A program made the translations under genes and the position numbers. A stretch of DNA of 64,000 nt from Osedax fenrisi. Its lineage: Eukaryota; Annelida; Polychaeta; Sabellida; Siboglinidae. Shown here one piece after another: positions 28,466 through 38,870 of this stretch. Below the pieces are notes generated by a model. The model saw only the letters and a program-made list of their open reading frames with translations. It was not told where the DNA came from and made no database searches. The stretch is from assembly GCA_964019155.1 (NCBI GenBank), contig OZ025244.1:19971527-20035526 (forward strand), read 5' to 3'. Within the stretch, counting starts at the first letter, position 1; each line of letters begins with the position of its first letter.

Positions 28466-30294
28466 TATATCGTATTCAAATAATGTTGATATTGGTGATG
28501 ATGAATAACTCAAATAGAGACTAAAGATAGAATATAATATAGATGAATACATATGATTACGTATATATTATAGGAATAAATTCTACGATAATAATACAAA
28601 TAATTATAACAACGATAGTAATAATATAATCTTGTAAGTTATAAGAGCCCACTATTAGTTAATATTATTATACACAAACGAGAAATTCGATACCGATGAA
28701 CCTAATAGTAGTGAGAGAAAGGGATTTCTACGATATTGTGAAGAATACGTCTAAGAGTAAACTAATTCACGTATATGAATAATTTAATTTAATTTATTTT
28801 AAAGACTCTTTTTGCCAGAGCAATCAAGTGTCTAAAGTAAAAACAAAAAACAATATAAAGGAACATAAACGAAAATAAAATAACTAATAATAACGAACAA
28901 TAGGAATAAAGAAATTACTCAACATTGATATAAGATTGTAAATAGTGATACAAATAGTGATCAGGGAAATGAAATAGTAAATAGATACGTTTTTAATAGA
29001 GATTTAAATGAGTTGGTGGATTGAGCAGAGCGTAGTTTATAGATATTATTAATGATGTATCCTATAGGAAGCTTTTAGTGGAGGGAAGTAATTGGGAGTA
29101 TAACAAAGGAGTTACATTTAAAAAGGGTTACATCGGGGTTCTAGAGCGGAGGAACGTGGATAAACAAGAAGTACGGGAAACTAATATATAATTATCGATG
29201 CATGTGTGAGGGATTATGTGATATACCGTTTGTTAAACAAAAGCCATAGTAATAACGAGTAACGATATTAAGTTACTTTACGATGATACATTATTTAGCT
29301 ATTGTGTCTTTTTGTGTAGATATTGTGTACTTATTGCCGGCATAAGTACAAGGATATATATGTATTGCTGTAGATACATCAGGTTTAGTGAACAGAACTA
29401 TATCCTAGATAACGATAACAAACCATTAACATTATCTATGGTAAATAACACTAATAGAAGTGTTGTCGTAGCCGTACATAAATAATAGTTAGTTGATTTA
29501 GTATTAATAAGAAGTACGAAGAGCGGTGATTGGATGACAAGATGATAAGGGGAGTGTTTTGCACGGCCATTGCAGAATTATGTTCACATTATTTAGAATG
29601 AATAATTATTCATTCTCTTAAGTGAGGGACATGAGAAAAAAAATAAAACAGTATATTTGTGTATAAAGAAAATAGCGTACTAGTTATCCATAATAGTGAA
29701 TACACATAACATAAGCTAATAGTTTGCTATATATTGACTACAGTTAACATAGTTAACATTTATGTTAAGAGGTTAGGAGTTTATATATTTCTAATTGTTG
29801 TTTCCAATCTAAACCTACTTCCTAGCAATGCACAGCTCTTCACGAATTATATATATAATAATTTGTAATAATCGCCATGTATAAATAGTATACATTAAAT
29901 ATATTATACGAATTTAAGTTAAATTTTTTTATCAAATACAGTTTATATAATCGTATAATTAGTTTTCCTTTCATTCAATTCATTCTATTGTTGTTCTCCT
30001 ACATATGCATATCTTTAAAGAATCTTCAATATTGGTGGTTCTCTCAATTAATGAAATATATTATAAAGTACTAATTATTATATTATCACATAACGTTTTA
30101 TGGTAACTGTAAAACATTTTAGTTTTCTATTTATTTCCATAATGAATGTTATTGTCCTGCTGTGTTAGCGTTAGCACATGTTTATACTTTATAATTTTAC
30201 TTAAATACATTACCAATCAACTATTTGCATTAATAACCGACGCAACGAACAGGTCGAATACTCGAAATACAAAGTGGATCCATTCAGGAAATAG
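21434..30294 (+). CDS. Unrecognised five-exon gene, 3' part, ending at a stop codon
   Basis: Exons at 21,434-21,562, 24,874-24,969, 26,258-26,374, 28,272-28,364 and 30,253-30,294 join in one frame to 157 codons and TAG. Every internal exon is phase 0-0 (129, 96, 117 and 93 nt). The product is rich in Tyr, Pro, Trp, Asp and Arg, with short aromatic blocks (TFTYNVVPGPP, GCYVDPFRGLC, GNQWSAELIDGPSIYSFPDT, WPTETWKEWSKV, FDGYSDQ, VDPFRK). There is no signal peptide, membrane segment or catalytic motif. VDPFRG in exon 2 and VDPFRK at the C-terminus hint at an internal repeat. The start codon exon was not found. I do not recognise the family; the look is of a small structural protein, but that is inference only. 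Confidence 0.7.
21563..22495 (+). other. Gene 2 intron, first part
   Basis: AT-rich. It holds ACATAC-rich stretches and a possible old repeat at 21,770-21,840 (TTTTATTGACTACAAAATCA). No exon seen. Confidence 0.5.
22496..23198. mobile_element. TIR element family B, copy 2
   Basis: Left end AACATCAAAGATATTTCTAA; right end reverse-complemented AATATTAGCAAAGATCATGC. It shares internal sequence with copy 1 and includes a CpG-rich core at 22,730-22,840. No ORF. Confidence 0.7.
23199..24774 (+). other. Gene 2 intron, second part
   Basis: Mixed AT-rich sequence with ACAC runs (23,288-23,309) and a comparatively CpG-rich block at 23,520-23,960. I tested the CpG block for exons and found no open frame with good splice sites. 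Confidence 0.45.
24775..24866. repeat. 15-16-bp minisatellite at the exon B acceptor
   Basis: About six degenerate units of CACTCGCACCCCCCT or CTCTCGCACCCCCCT run straight into the acceptor CCCCCCTATCAG. The tandem repeat is itself the polypyrimidine tract. Confidence 0.9.
24874..24969 (+). CDS. Gene 2 exon B
   Basis: Thirty-two codons, phase 0-0: DDRGCYVDPFRGLCTTSNNR then RRLMYDTTHPNK. Acceptor TATCAG, donor AAG|GTCGGT. Confidence 0.75.
24970..25279 (+). other. Gene 2 intron with a direct repeat
   Basis: It contains a direct repeat of AGATTTGTATTTTAC and AAACTATAAATCTATG (25,000-25,090). A patch at 25,200-25,260 resembles the GAATATTCGC-type repeat near 10,775. Confidence 0.5.
25280..25510. 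mobile_element. MITE, 231 bp, TA-flanked
   Basis: Inverted ends AGGGTGTATCCCACTTAGAG and AGGAGGTATCCCACTAGAAG with TA on both sides. CCGGCAA/TTGCCGG motifs recur four times inside. Confidence 0.83.
25511..26257 (+). other. Gene 2 intron, no exon seen
   Basis: Begins with CGGATACCCC duplicated after the MITE, then AT-rich sequence. Confidence 0.5.
26258..26374 (+). CDS. Gene 2 exon C
   Basis: Thirty-nine codons: MYGNQWSAELIDGPSIYSFP then DTRCLRDDKQIFNRDLQWM. Acceptor TACACAG, donor ATG|GTCAGT, phase 0-0. The leading ATG may or may not be used as an alternative start. Confidence 0.75.
26375..26706 (+). other. Gene 2 intron between exon C and the minisatellite
   Basis: Degenerate CCATACATACCTCTATA-like motifs look like decayed relatives of the array that follows. 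Confidence 0.6.
26707..27455. repeat. 23-bp minisatellite, about 32 copies
   Basis: The unit is ACCTCTACACTACCGCTATGCAA. Homogeneous copies are at the left and variants (ACAGCT, ACCTCTATCC) accumulate to the right. 23 is not a multiple of three, so all frames look open; these are not genes. Confidence 0.98.
27456..28271 (+). other. Gene 2 intron, no exon seen
   Basis: AT-rich, (TA)n at 27,750-27,775. Short inverted motifs ATCTCGTGCGCAACGATAAT and TGCGCACGAAATCACC at 28,108-28,195 suggest a small old MITE. Confidence 0.45.
28272..28364 (+). CDS. Gene 2 exon D
   Basis: Thirty-one codons: DNGEVGQWPTETWKEWSKVA then NAPRFDGYSDQ. Acceptor GCAG, donor CAG|GTGAGT, phase 0-0. Very good splice sites. 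Confidence 0.8.
28365..30252 (+). other. Last intron of gene 2
   Basis: (AT)n at 28,422-28,459 and otherwise unique AT-rich sequence with no exon. A stretch at 28,790-29,060 is less AT-rich and A-rich on the plus strand, possibly an old repeat. Confidence 0.45.
30253..30294 (+). CDS. Gene 2 terminal exon coding part
   Basis: Thirteen codons VEYSKYKVDPFRK followed by TAG. Acceptor GAACAG, phase 0 as required. The exon continues as 3' UTR. Confidence 0.7.
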   Translation, partial: VEYSKYKVDPFRK

Positions 30295-30710
30295 GCGTAT
30301 TGACAAATCACGGTCGAGGCGACGCCCCCTTGTCTACGGTGATGATAACGCGACCGATATCTCCGATAATGACGAGCGGAGACTGGACGAACTATCATCT
30401 CTGTTGCCACCGTCTCGTTTCTCTAGAAGGACATCTTTCTAGCGCGCCGATGTCCTTCCCATCATCACCATCGCTACCACATAACGACCCACATCACCAC
30501 TAAAGCACTTAACTACGACACTTATGACGACGACAATCATGATCGGTGACTCATCGGCCTCGCTACGATAGGTCACATGACGCGATTACGTGACGCGCAC
30601 GTCATGTGACTCTGTACGTAGGGCGGGGCTTTCACCCAGTCGCGCACCCTTGTTATTCGATATCGATTTATACATTAGTTATATACGCTATGCAATAAAT
30701 TATAGATAAT
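30295..30710 (+). promoter_or_regulatory. Gene 2 3' UTR with poly(A) signal, CpG-rich
   Basis: AATAAA at 30,694-30,699. The region is much richer in CpG than its surroundings. It has a cluster of E-box-like half-palindromes (TCACATGACG, CACGTCATGTGAC) at 30,570-30,612, so it may also act as a regulatory element. Confidence 0.55.
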
Positions 30711-30737
30711 ACACTCATATTTTGCCTCCTATTTATT

Positions 30738-30747
30738 GATCTGTATA

Positions 30748-30846
<99 letters not shown>

Positions 30847-30847
30847 G
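30738..30847. repeat. (TA)n microsatellite, about 110 bp
   Basis: TA dinucleotides with rare CATA interruptions. Confidence 0.97.
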
Positions 30848-31802
30848 TTGATATGTATATTTATATCAGCATACGAGTTCATTTGTATTAATTCTTTAAT
30901 TAGTATTTCTTGTAGTTTGTTTCGCATATACAGATTAATATGAATACTTAAATAGTCTGTTTAGTCAAATACAGCAATATAATACATTTATTTTTCATTA
31001 TATTACTCTATAATATAGAGTCTATATACGATATGCATAGATATTGAGCGGGATCACTCTAATTCCTATGACGATATGTCTATAGTTTTAGTTAAATCAA
31101 CGACATTAGAATTATGTCTCGTTATATTTTCTATGTTAGAACCATAGATATAGAGTGGTCTCTAATGTCTATGGGTAGAACAGAAGAGAGGTATTCCACT
31201 GAATTTAATATATTGCAAAATCTATTCTATCATAATATAGAGATTTATTGATAATTATCAACATTATAATGTAAGATAATTGAAGTCGGTTACTATAGTA
31301 CTATAGTATACTTATTGAAACATTTCAGATATTATTTTAATCACGTAATAGACGCGTCTTGTTGGGTAGAGAATCTCTACTAGAGTTATTGTAAAGGTTA
31401 ATATTACCAAGGAGATGTCCTGCAGGACCTCTGTTCTCTAACTCTGAAATGATAACTTTGTTGTACTCCGAAATAGATCATTTTCACTAGTATATCTAAT
31501 TATATTTTAATGATTTCAAAGGTACCAGAGGTATATATTTATTCGTAAAATAAAAATTCATTGATTTTTTTATAAATTTATTAAACATATGTTTCTAAAA
31601 ACACTAATGTCTTAACTAATGCAGGAGATTTTTTCTAATTTATTTATGTTAAAATTCTAATATATGTTAAATTATATTATATTATTATTTTTATATAATT
31701 ATATTGAAATAATGAATTGTCAATTATTTGAGGGATTGATTATAATCAATTATAATTATAATCAACTTGTATATTATGCTTGAAATATGATCAAGGAGTA
31801 TT
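30848..31802. other. Intergenic, no gene seen
   Basis: AT-rich. Loose repeats of CCATAGATATAGAG- and TAATGTCTATGG-like motifs at 31,040-31,175 suggest a small decayed inverted repeat. Confidence 0.45.
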
Positions 31803-31884
31803 TATTTTAAGTTGATATGAAATAATCAACCCCAAGAAAATAATTATTTTCTTGGGGTTGATTATTTCATATCAACTTAAAATA
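31803..31884. repeat. 82-bp perfect palindrome at a LINE 3' end
   Basis: TATTTTAAGTTGATATGAAA, TAATCAACCCCAAGAAAA and TAATT are mirrored exactly around 31,843.5. Its right half joins the 3' end of the minus-strand RTE-like relic. Confidence 0.93.
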
Positions 31885-32640
31885 TGTGCTCTTTCCATTT
31901 TGTTCCCAGAATATGAGGTTATGGGCAGCCTCTTCCTTATGACGGATACAGTGTCCAGCAATACTTAGATGATGGGTAGCTATTACGTTAGTAATTGTTG
32001 GCATGTCATTATATAGTTTCTTATTGGACCATTTATCTTTCCACGACACATTTAACACCATACGAAGAAGTTTGGTGTAGAATCCATTACTTTTTTTTTC
32101 CAGCGATTTGTTAATAGTTCAGATTTCGCTTCCATATAATAAAATGGTTTCTATGGTAACCTTGAAAATTTATATAGAAATTGTATACCTTATCTTCAGT
32201 GTTTTGGTTAGATTTAATTTCCAAAGCTTTTTCATTTTGTGACACGTTTTCCAGGCAAGTGCTTTACGGAATTCAAAATCCTTAAGTGAGCAGCTCATCC
32301 ATGATCCAAGATATGTAAAGTTATAAACTATTGTAATTTGTGAATTTAACTACTCAAGAAAGTAATTTTTGTGCTTGCTCAATTTCTTCTGATATTAGAG
32401 CTATATCGTCGGCATAACTTAAGTCAGAGATAACTACTACAGGAGATAACTCATATTTTGTTTCCTAATTAGTTGGAAACCTAGTTCCATTTCATTATCA
32501 TTTAAGGCCATTCTCATTACATAGTCAAGCACTATGACGAATAAGAAACGTGCTAATGTAATACTCCTTCGCCCTGTAATAATACTTTGGATATTTGAAA
32601 CTATTTGGTTTCGCCATATAAGGTAATTACTTTTGCACAT
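31880..32640 (-). mobile_element. RTE-like LINE relic (reverse transcriptase C-terminal part)
   Basis: The minus strand encodes broken frames: LARFLFVIVLDYVMR, a region matching LSYADDIAL, a KACHKLK-type stretch, and at the end SIAGHCIRHKEEAAHNLIFW. The same order is seen in the LINE at the palindrome axis. Frameshifts and stops make it dead. It is older than the 52-55 kb copies. Confidence 0.8.
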
Positions 32641-33257
32641 GTATCTGCATGTAAATCATGATATATATCTAATATTGCTCTAGGAGAATTTAAAAAATGT
32701 AGATTTACACAAAAACTATTTATAAAATATAAATTATAATGACTTAGGTAAAAGTACCTACTCAAGTAAAAGTAGTTTAAAAATTCTTAACTTCTTTAAT
32801 CCGTATTACTTAAAGAACCTATTATTCAGAGAAACTTAAACATTGCTCTGACAGTAAAACATAATTAGGATATTTTGAATAATGTGATGAATAACAACAA
32901 GTATGACTCACTCCCTGATACATTTAATTCATGTGGAATTGATAGCACATATCCATCTAAAATATCTAATACATTTATTATATTTTTAGAGATATTGTTA
33001 TTGAATTAGATGACGAAATTAGTAAGGATAGTGTCGATGATTACAAATATTTCTTAAAATCACCTAATATCAATAATTCCTATATTACTCCATGTAATTA
33101 AAATGAGTTTTTTTAAATTATATTAAATTTTAAATCTAAAACATCTAGATAATTTTGGTATTTAAATAAAGTTATTAAAATATATTGCAATTAATATAAT
33201 AACTCCTTTATCTTATTTAATTAATTAATTTATTGAAACTGGTATTGTATATACTAT
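32641..33257. other. Intergenic, no gene seen
   Basis: AT-rich with possible residual LINE sequence that I cannot translate convincingly. Confidence 0.4.
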
Positions 33258-33482
33258 ATACGTCGAATATGGAGTAAAGGCATGGAACGAACTTCCCGAT
33301 ATTCTGCGGTGCACCACATCAAGAACTGAATTCAAGAGAGAATTAAAAACTCACCTTTTCTCACCTTATGAATGATACATTTAACCCTTATTTATTTTCC
33401 ATCGTTTATATAATCCATTTAATCACATATTTTTTATGAATGTGTACACACCTTTGTTAAATTTAATAATAATAATAATATT
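33258..33482 (+). mobile_element. LINE 3' end relic with (AAT)n tail
   Basis: The frame VEYGVKAWNELPDILRCTTS then RTEFKRELKTHLF and a stop is the typical C-terminus of CR1/Jockey-group reverse transcriptase ORFs (WNxLP...FKxxLKTHLF). It is followed by an (AAT)n microsatellite tail near 33,465. Confidence 0.78.
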
Positions 33483-33489
33483 GAAAATT

Positions 33490-34490
33490 TCTAGAATAAT
33501 TCTTAATTTAAAAAAGGTGATACAAAATTATTCACAAATTACCTTCCAATTTCACTTAAAAGTCAATTCTCACAAATTTTAGAAAAAATATTTTATGTTC
33601 GTTTTTATTCGTTTTTAAATCACTTTAATATTTTATCTAATAGTCAGTTCTGTTTTAGAATAATTTAAATACGACTCATGCAATTTTTAATCTTTAAACT
33701 CACATATATACCTAATAGCTTTAGAAATAATAAAATGGGTTCAATATTTTTATTGACCGTAAAAGGAATTCGACACTGTTAATCATGAACTTTTATTTAG
33801 TAAACTAGAAAATATAGGTATTATACGAGGAATTTGTTTGCTGATGATACTAGGTATACCTACTTTGTATTTTGATGATTGCGATTTCTAGATTAAATAA
33901 TAAATAGTTTATTTCAAATATACTATATACCTATTCCTACTTACTTTAAACAATGATAAAACCCAAGGGATAAAACCTGTTAGGTTATTCAATGATAAAT
34001 TATCCCATATTAATATCTCAATAAATAATATAAATTTTACAAGAGTTAATAGAGTTAAACCTATAGAATTGTTAGTTATAATCATTGATCAGAATTTAGA
34101 CTGGAAACTGCAAATATTATACACAAAATAAAATAAACAAAATAATTTGGATAACTAATATAATTTCGAAAATTTTAAACCAAAAGACCTTAGGAAAGTA
34201 ACCGAATACAGACAGTACACTATCATTATCTCAGAAACCATAAATCCTACAAAAAAATGTTTAATGAATACATTATTCATAATTTTACCTATATAAATAG
34301 TCTAAAAACGTATTTTTTATTTTTTAATTATTCAAAATATTGCGGCTATATAAATAAACTTATATTTTTATTACATTTTAAATTTATGAAAAAAAAATGT
34401 CAACCAAAAACTTTCTCAAGAATATACAAATATATCGATGAAAAATATGACACTATATTATTAAAAAATAAAGTATTCTAAAATTATATA
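33490..34490 (+). mobile_element. Decayed CR1/Jockey-like reverse transcriptase
   Basis: Scattered over shifted frames are relics of NYxPISL...KILEKI, FDTVNHELLFSKLENIGI and an FADDT catalytic-loop motif (33,838-33,852), then a VIIDQNLDWK-like stretch (34,075-34,105). Many stops; an internal deletion before the FADDT motif. Confidence 0.72.
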
Positions 34491-34869
34491 TATAATTTCT
34501 ATATTTGTAATCAAATATTCATTAAATAAGCATATAGGGTCTATCTATAGATAGAGTTCATATAAGTCCATAATACGGACACCATATAATCAATCAGCGC
34601 GCAATGTATGAACTATTCTGATTTTCTTAAAAATCACGTGGGTTTTAATATTAATACCACCAATAAAGCTAAATTTAAAATTTTTATTATTGAGATACTT
34701 AAATATATATACTTAACTATATATATATTATTAATTAAAAAAATAATAAAAATAAATAAATTATTAATTAAATTAGAATAAATTGTTCATGACATTAATG
34801 ACATTAATTATAAATAATGTAATTGTAATTTGTCTGATTGATTCATTAATACTATATAATTTATCTAGT
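34491..34869. other. Intergenic; left palindrome arm begins
   Basis: AT-rich. From about 34,786 onward the sequence is repeated inverted at the right end of the window. Confidence 0.6.
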
Positions 34870-35160
34870 GGTATATAGTGTGTCCGTATTACAACACAGG
34901 GTGTCCGTATTCGGACTTGGGTACCGAATACGGACATCCCCGTTATCTATGGAATTAAAAGATTAAATAAAATTTTAAAATCATAATGATATCTATATCC
35001 TAATCATGTACTATTAATATATTGTAATTTTTGAATAATACAAATAATGAGTCATAAAATGTTAAGACAATTTATTGTTGAAGTATACCTAATACGTACA
35101 GTGTACGACGTACAATGTACCCTACAATGTTCGTATTAGGTTACTTTCCTCTACTTCATG
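34870..35160. repeat. Dispersed repeat C, copy 1
   Basis: Contains GTGTCCGTATTCGGACTTGG, then TACCGAATACGGACA (an imperfect hairpin), and ends ATTAGGTTACTTTCC. A second copy lies at 38,590-38,870. The GGAAAGTAACCGAATACAGA at 34,192 may be an inverted left terminus. Confidence 0.7.
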
Positions 35161-35911
35161 TATATAATTCAATTTTTTTTCCATATATTAATTATTATAT
35201 AATATTATGGGGTAATATAGTATAAGTAAACCTATATGACTAATACATTGTGCATCAATTTTTATAAAAAAGAATTATTCGTATTCCTATATATATATAT
35301 AATAAACCAAATCTATATCATACTAAGGATTTATTACCTAACAATGATCATTACCCATCAATGATCATAGGTCGACCTAGTAAAATATAATACTTGCGAA
35401 TTCATGTTTAAAGTATATAATAATGTTCACCATGAAATAATAAGCAATCATTTTAGTAAACATCTAATATTTATCAAATAATCCTACATGCATAGAGCTA
35501 GAGATATAATTTCTCTATAGAGCTTATATGTTTGTATAAGGGAAACAGTGTGATATAAAAGAATATATATCACAACTGATAATAATTATCGATAGCTAAT
35601 AAAATTATATGTACATCATGCGATCCCAATCAATAAGCCACAACGTTAATAATAATATACATTATGAGCATCATATTGTCCATATGAATATAATTATATT
35701 ATTTTATAAATGATAACATTATAAGTAGCTACTAATGTCTTATATCATAGAATTTGAAGATTATTTACGACATATTATTTATATTAAAATGCAACTAGTC
35801 TAGATATAATGTAATTTATATATTTATAAAATATTGTAGTTCTATAGAATAATTTCTACATCTATCAATGATAGAATTTGATAATTATTTTTATTTATTA
35901 GATGGTTATTA
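35161..35911. other. Intergenic, no gene seen
   Basis: AT-rich; includes a short hairpin motif CATAGAGCTAGAGA...CTCTATAGAGCT at 35,492-35,527 that recurs at 36,197-36,245 and 38,164-38,203. Confidence 0.5.
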
Positions 35912-36497
35912 AGAGGATGCATATCGTTTTGAAGTTTACATATAAACGATAGAGGTAAGGGATATTTTTTAAATACTATTAATTTTTTTTATTTATGATC
36001 ATTTTTATGAACAAGTGAAAAAAGCTTCGTCCGTTTTTATAGTCTATAGACTGAATATATTCAACAAAAATATGCAATTATATACATATACAATACATAC
36101 AATATGTCATTATCATCGCCTATCTACGAACAATTTATCAAGCAAATCTTAGAACATCAATCAGACGATAATATGAAAACCTTATAATAATTAGCGCATG
36201 AATGCACAGAGCTAGTGAGAAAGCTCTATTTCTCTCTAGCTCTATGCATGCATTTAACGCGCGCTGCAACACGTATTAATTGTAGAGCGTACCTATATCA
36301 TATCACATACCTAGCAAACAGTAAGAGCAGCATAATAGCAGCATAACAGCATATGCTAGAGCCTCAAATGTTTACATTGTGCTATTATGCTGCTATTAAA
36401 TGTATATTATGCTGCTATTATGCTGCTATTATGCTGCTATTAATTTTAGCCTTCTCCCTATTAATTACATGTAAACTTGCGAACGTTGCGCATTCCT
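35912..36497. mobile_element. MITE, about 586 bp, left-arm copy
   Basis: Ends AGAGGATGCATATCGTTTTG and, reverse-complemented, AGGAATGCGCAACGTTCGCA, each followed by GTTTACAT(A/G)TAAxxGATAG-like sequence as in other MITEs here. The interior holds an inverted pair of AGCAGCATAAT tandem units (36,325-36,442) that can fold into a hairpin. Confidence 0.7.
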
Positions 36498-36567
36498 AAT
36501 AAGGTAGACGAATTATTATATAATTTATATGATACATAATATTTATATGTAATATATAGTCAACATA

Positions 36568-36696
36568 ATGGCCACTATCTGTGATGAAGAAGTAAAAGAA
36601 TTATCTTCGCTGAAATTAAATGAAAGGCAAAAGAAACTAATAAACCTGTGGAAACAGTTAGACACAAAGGTTAATCTTTGCGATACTCCCAGTTAG
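36568..36696 (+). CDS. Short ORF or first exon, function unknown
   Basis: ATG opens 42 codons starting MATICDEEVKELSSLKLNER then QKKLINLWKQLDTK. The codon use looks more protein-like than the neighbourhood and the peptide could form a charged helix. AAG|GTTAAT at 36,669 could be a donor, which would make this a first exon; otherwise it ends at TAG. I do not recognise it. Its inverted copy is at 62,089-62,217. Confidence 0.4.
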   Translation: MATICDEEVKELSSLKLNERQKKLINLWKQLDTKVNLCDTPS

Positions 36697-37436
36697 ATAT
36701 GTTTAGGTTCCTCTATCATTTATATATCCAATTTATTTATAAATAAATATTTATAAAATTATTATATAATATTACCTATAATCTTATAAATAAAATTGTG
36801 GATCAATTGGATTGATAATTATAATATAAAATTCAAATATGTACTCATTGATCATAGTGGAATATGATAACATTACGAAAGCAAGTTTCACAATATGAGG
36901 TAGCAGGTTTACTTTACATGCTGTTATGTCTATTTTGTAAATATTGCAAATACCATTAAATAGATAGTTTATATAGTTTATTGAGTGTTGACACACAACA
37001 TTACATGAAACAATAATTTAATGATAAATAAATGACAATAAGAATGATTGTTTACACATGCCATAAGTAAAATAATATAACAATATACATAATATTAATA
37101 TAAGAGTACAGGTTTAGTTATGAATAAGTATGCATAATATATGATGTAACTCAGCTGATTTTTGATCTGCGATGACTCAACTTTCTGGTAAGGAGCGACC
37201 AATTCCTATGTGACATAGGCTATGTCATAGGAATATTATAGAGCCAGTATAATGTATACTGACACCCATACTCCCCGAGTCATATCACAAATCGCAAACA
37301 AACTAAATTAGGCTAAAATATCCAACTTATTCCACAAAGACAGAGCTAAACTAACAACATATTTTACAAATGTTATATAAAGTGTAAGTACAAGTTATAT
37401 TTATTTCATACAAATGTAGGTTTTATTCATACATAT

Positions 37437-37474
<38 letters not shown>

Positions 37475-37694
37475 TGATAATGCACGTAGGAGTGTACAAT
37501 GTACATTACATTTAATAGTTGCCTCCTAATACTACGTATATAATAAATATTAATGTGTTCACCTAGATTATGTAGGTTACTTTATGTTACCTACCAATCA
37601 TAGATTAACCTTCGATCTAGACGAATCATGTTATACATAACCAACCTACAGTTAAAATGAATCTTGAAACTAAATGTACCTACATACTAGTTAT
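36697..37694. other. Intergenic, no gene seen
   Basis: AT-rich, (TA)n at 37,438-37,471. The right-arm equivalent of part of this stretch is tandemly duplicated. Confidence 0.6.
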
Positions 37695-37860
37695 GTAAAT
37701 GATGCCGAGCCGAGAATGTTGGTTATTGATGCAGAGATTTTCATTTTCGGAACAAATGAGCTCTAGCCGAGCAGAGATTCTAACCAAACGAGCCGAATTG
37801 ATACTTTAGGTAACTCAGAATATATTGATGCTTTAGATGTGTACATCATTTACTTCAGTG
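37695..37860. mobile_element. Short TIR element, copy 2
   Basis: Inverted relative of the element at 7,541-7,707, with GTAAATGATGCCGAGCCGAG at one end and ACATCTAAAGCATCAATATA read from the other strand. Repeated again in the right arm at about 60,775-60,940. Confidence 0.65.
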
Positions 37861-38295
37861 CTATATACCGATAAAAGTATACGTATTTGCACATCGGGGC
37901 TCTGGAAGTATTCTAGTAAATATATACTAGCCACGAATAATACCTACCTTGTTATAATGCTATATATATTATTTTCTATGTGATCCATAGATATATAATT
38001 AATTAATTAAATAATCCTACATATAATAATACCTACTTATATATATATATATGTTATATGATCCGAAACCAAATATATTTAAAAAATAAATTTTTTAATG
38101 TTTTTATCTTCTTTGACAACTAATAAGGATCTTTGTAAATATTTTATTATTTCCGTTTTAACCTTAGAGCTAGAGATAACATTTCTCTCTAGCTCTATGA
38201 TGTAACTAGGGTTTTTATTATAATATTTTTAAATAATTACCAAAGATTCATCGAAGCAATCGGAAAATATTTGGTATTACTACAGTTTATTATCT

Positions 38296-38332
<37 letters not shown>

Positions 38333-38589
38333 TTATTGTTTTAACTTATTTTAAACATATATGAAATATGAATACTTTTGTTATCGACTTGTTATTTGTA
38401 TTAATTAAATTATTATTAATTTCACAAGCTAAAGAAAAAGGTTTTTATATATATATAATTAAATATTAGGTAGGTAAATATTAATATTAATTTAATTTTA
38501 ATTTATCTGAATGGTTCATCAATAATATTTAGTATATTCAATGGTATGTATATATATATATATACCACCGGGAGGTAACCACCGTATAG
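37861..38589. other. Intergenic, no gene seen
   Basis: AT-rich; hairpin GAGCTAGAGATAACATTTCT then CTCTAGCTCT at 38,166-38,200. Position 37,926 is one border of the segment missing from the right arm. Confidence 0.55.
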
Positions 38590-38870
38590 GTTTTCCGACG
38601 GACATATTCAATATTATAACACATGGTGTCCGTATTCAAACTTGGATACCGAATACGGACACTCCTGTTATCTACTGAATATAAAGACTAAATAAAATTT
38701 TAAAATCAAATAATAGCTAGGTATATATATAATATAATAATCATATAATATAAATATATTGTAATTTTTGAATAATATTGAGTAATACAATGATAAGACG
38801 ATGGTCTTAAATGCATAAATATATTGTTAACGTTTACGTATTAGGTTACTTTCCCTTATTATGAATTTAA
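38590..38870. repeat. Dispersed repeat C, copy 2
   Basis: Shares GGTGTCCGTATTC, TACCGAATACGGACA, GTAATTTTTGAATAATA and TATTAGGTTACTTTCC with 34,870-35,160. Confidence 0.7.

Noticed and set aside
30146..30442. 98-codon open frame as a complete gene
   Set aside because: Its first part has no acceptor-independent support, and the frame conflicts with the phase-0 exon at 30,253 that joins exon D cleanly.
32095..34490. Host genes
   Set aside because: All protein-like fragments match reverse transcriptase motifs with frameshifts.
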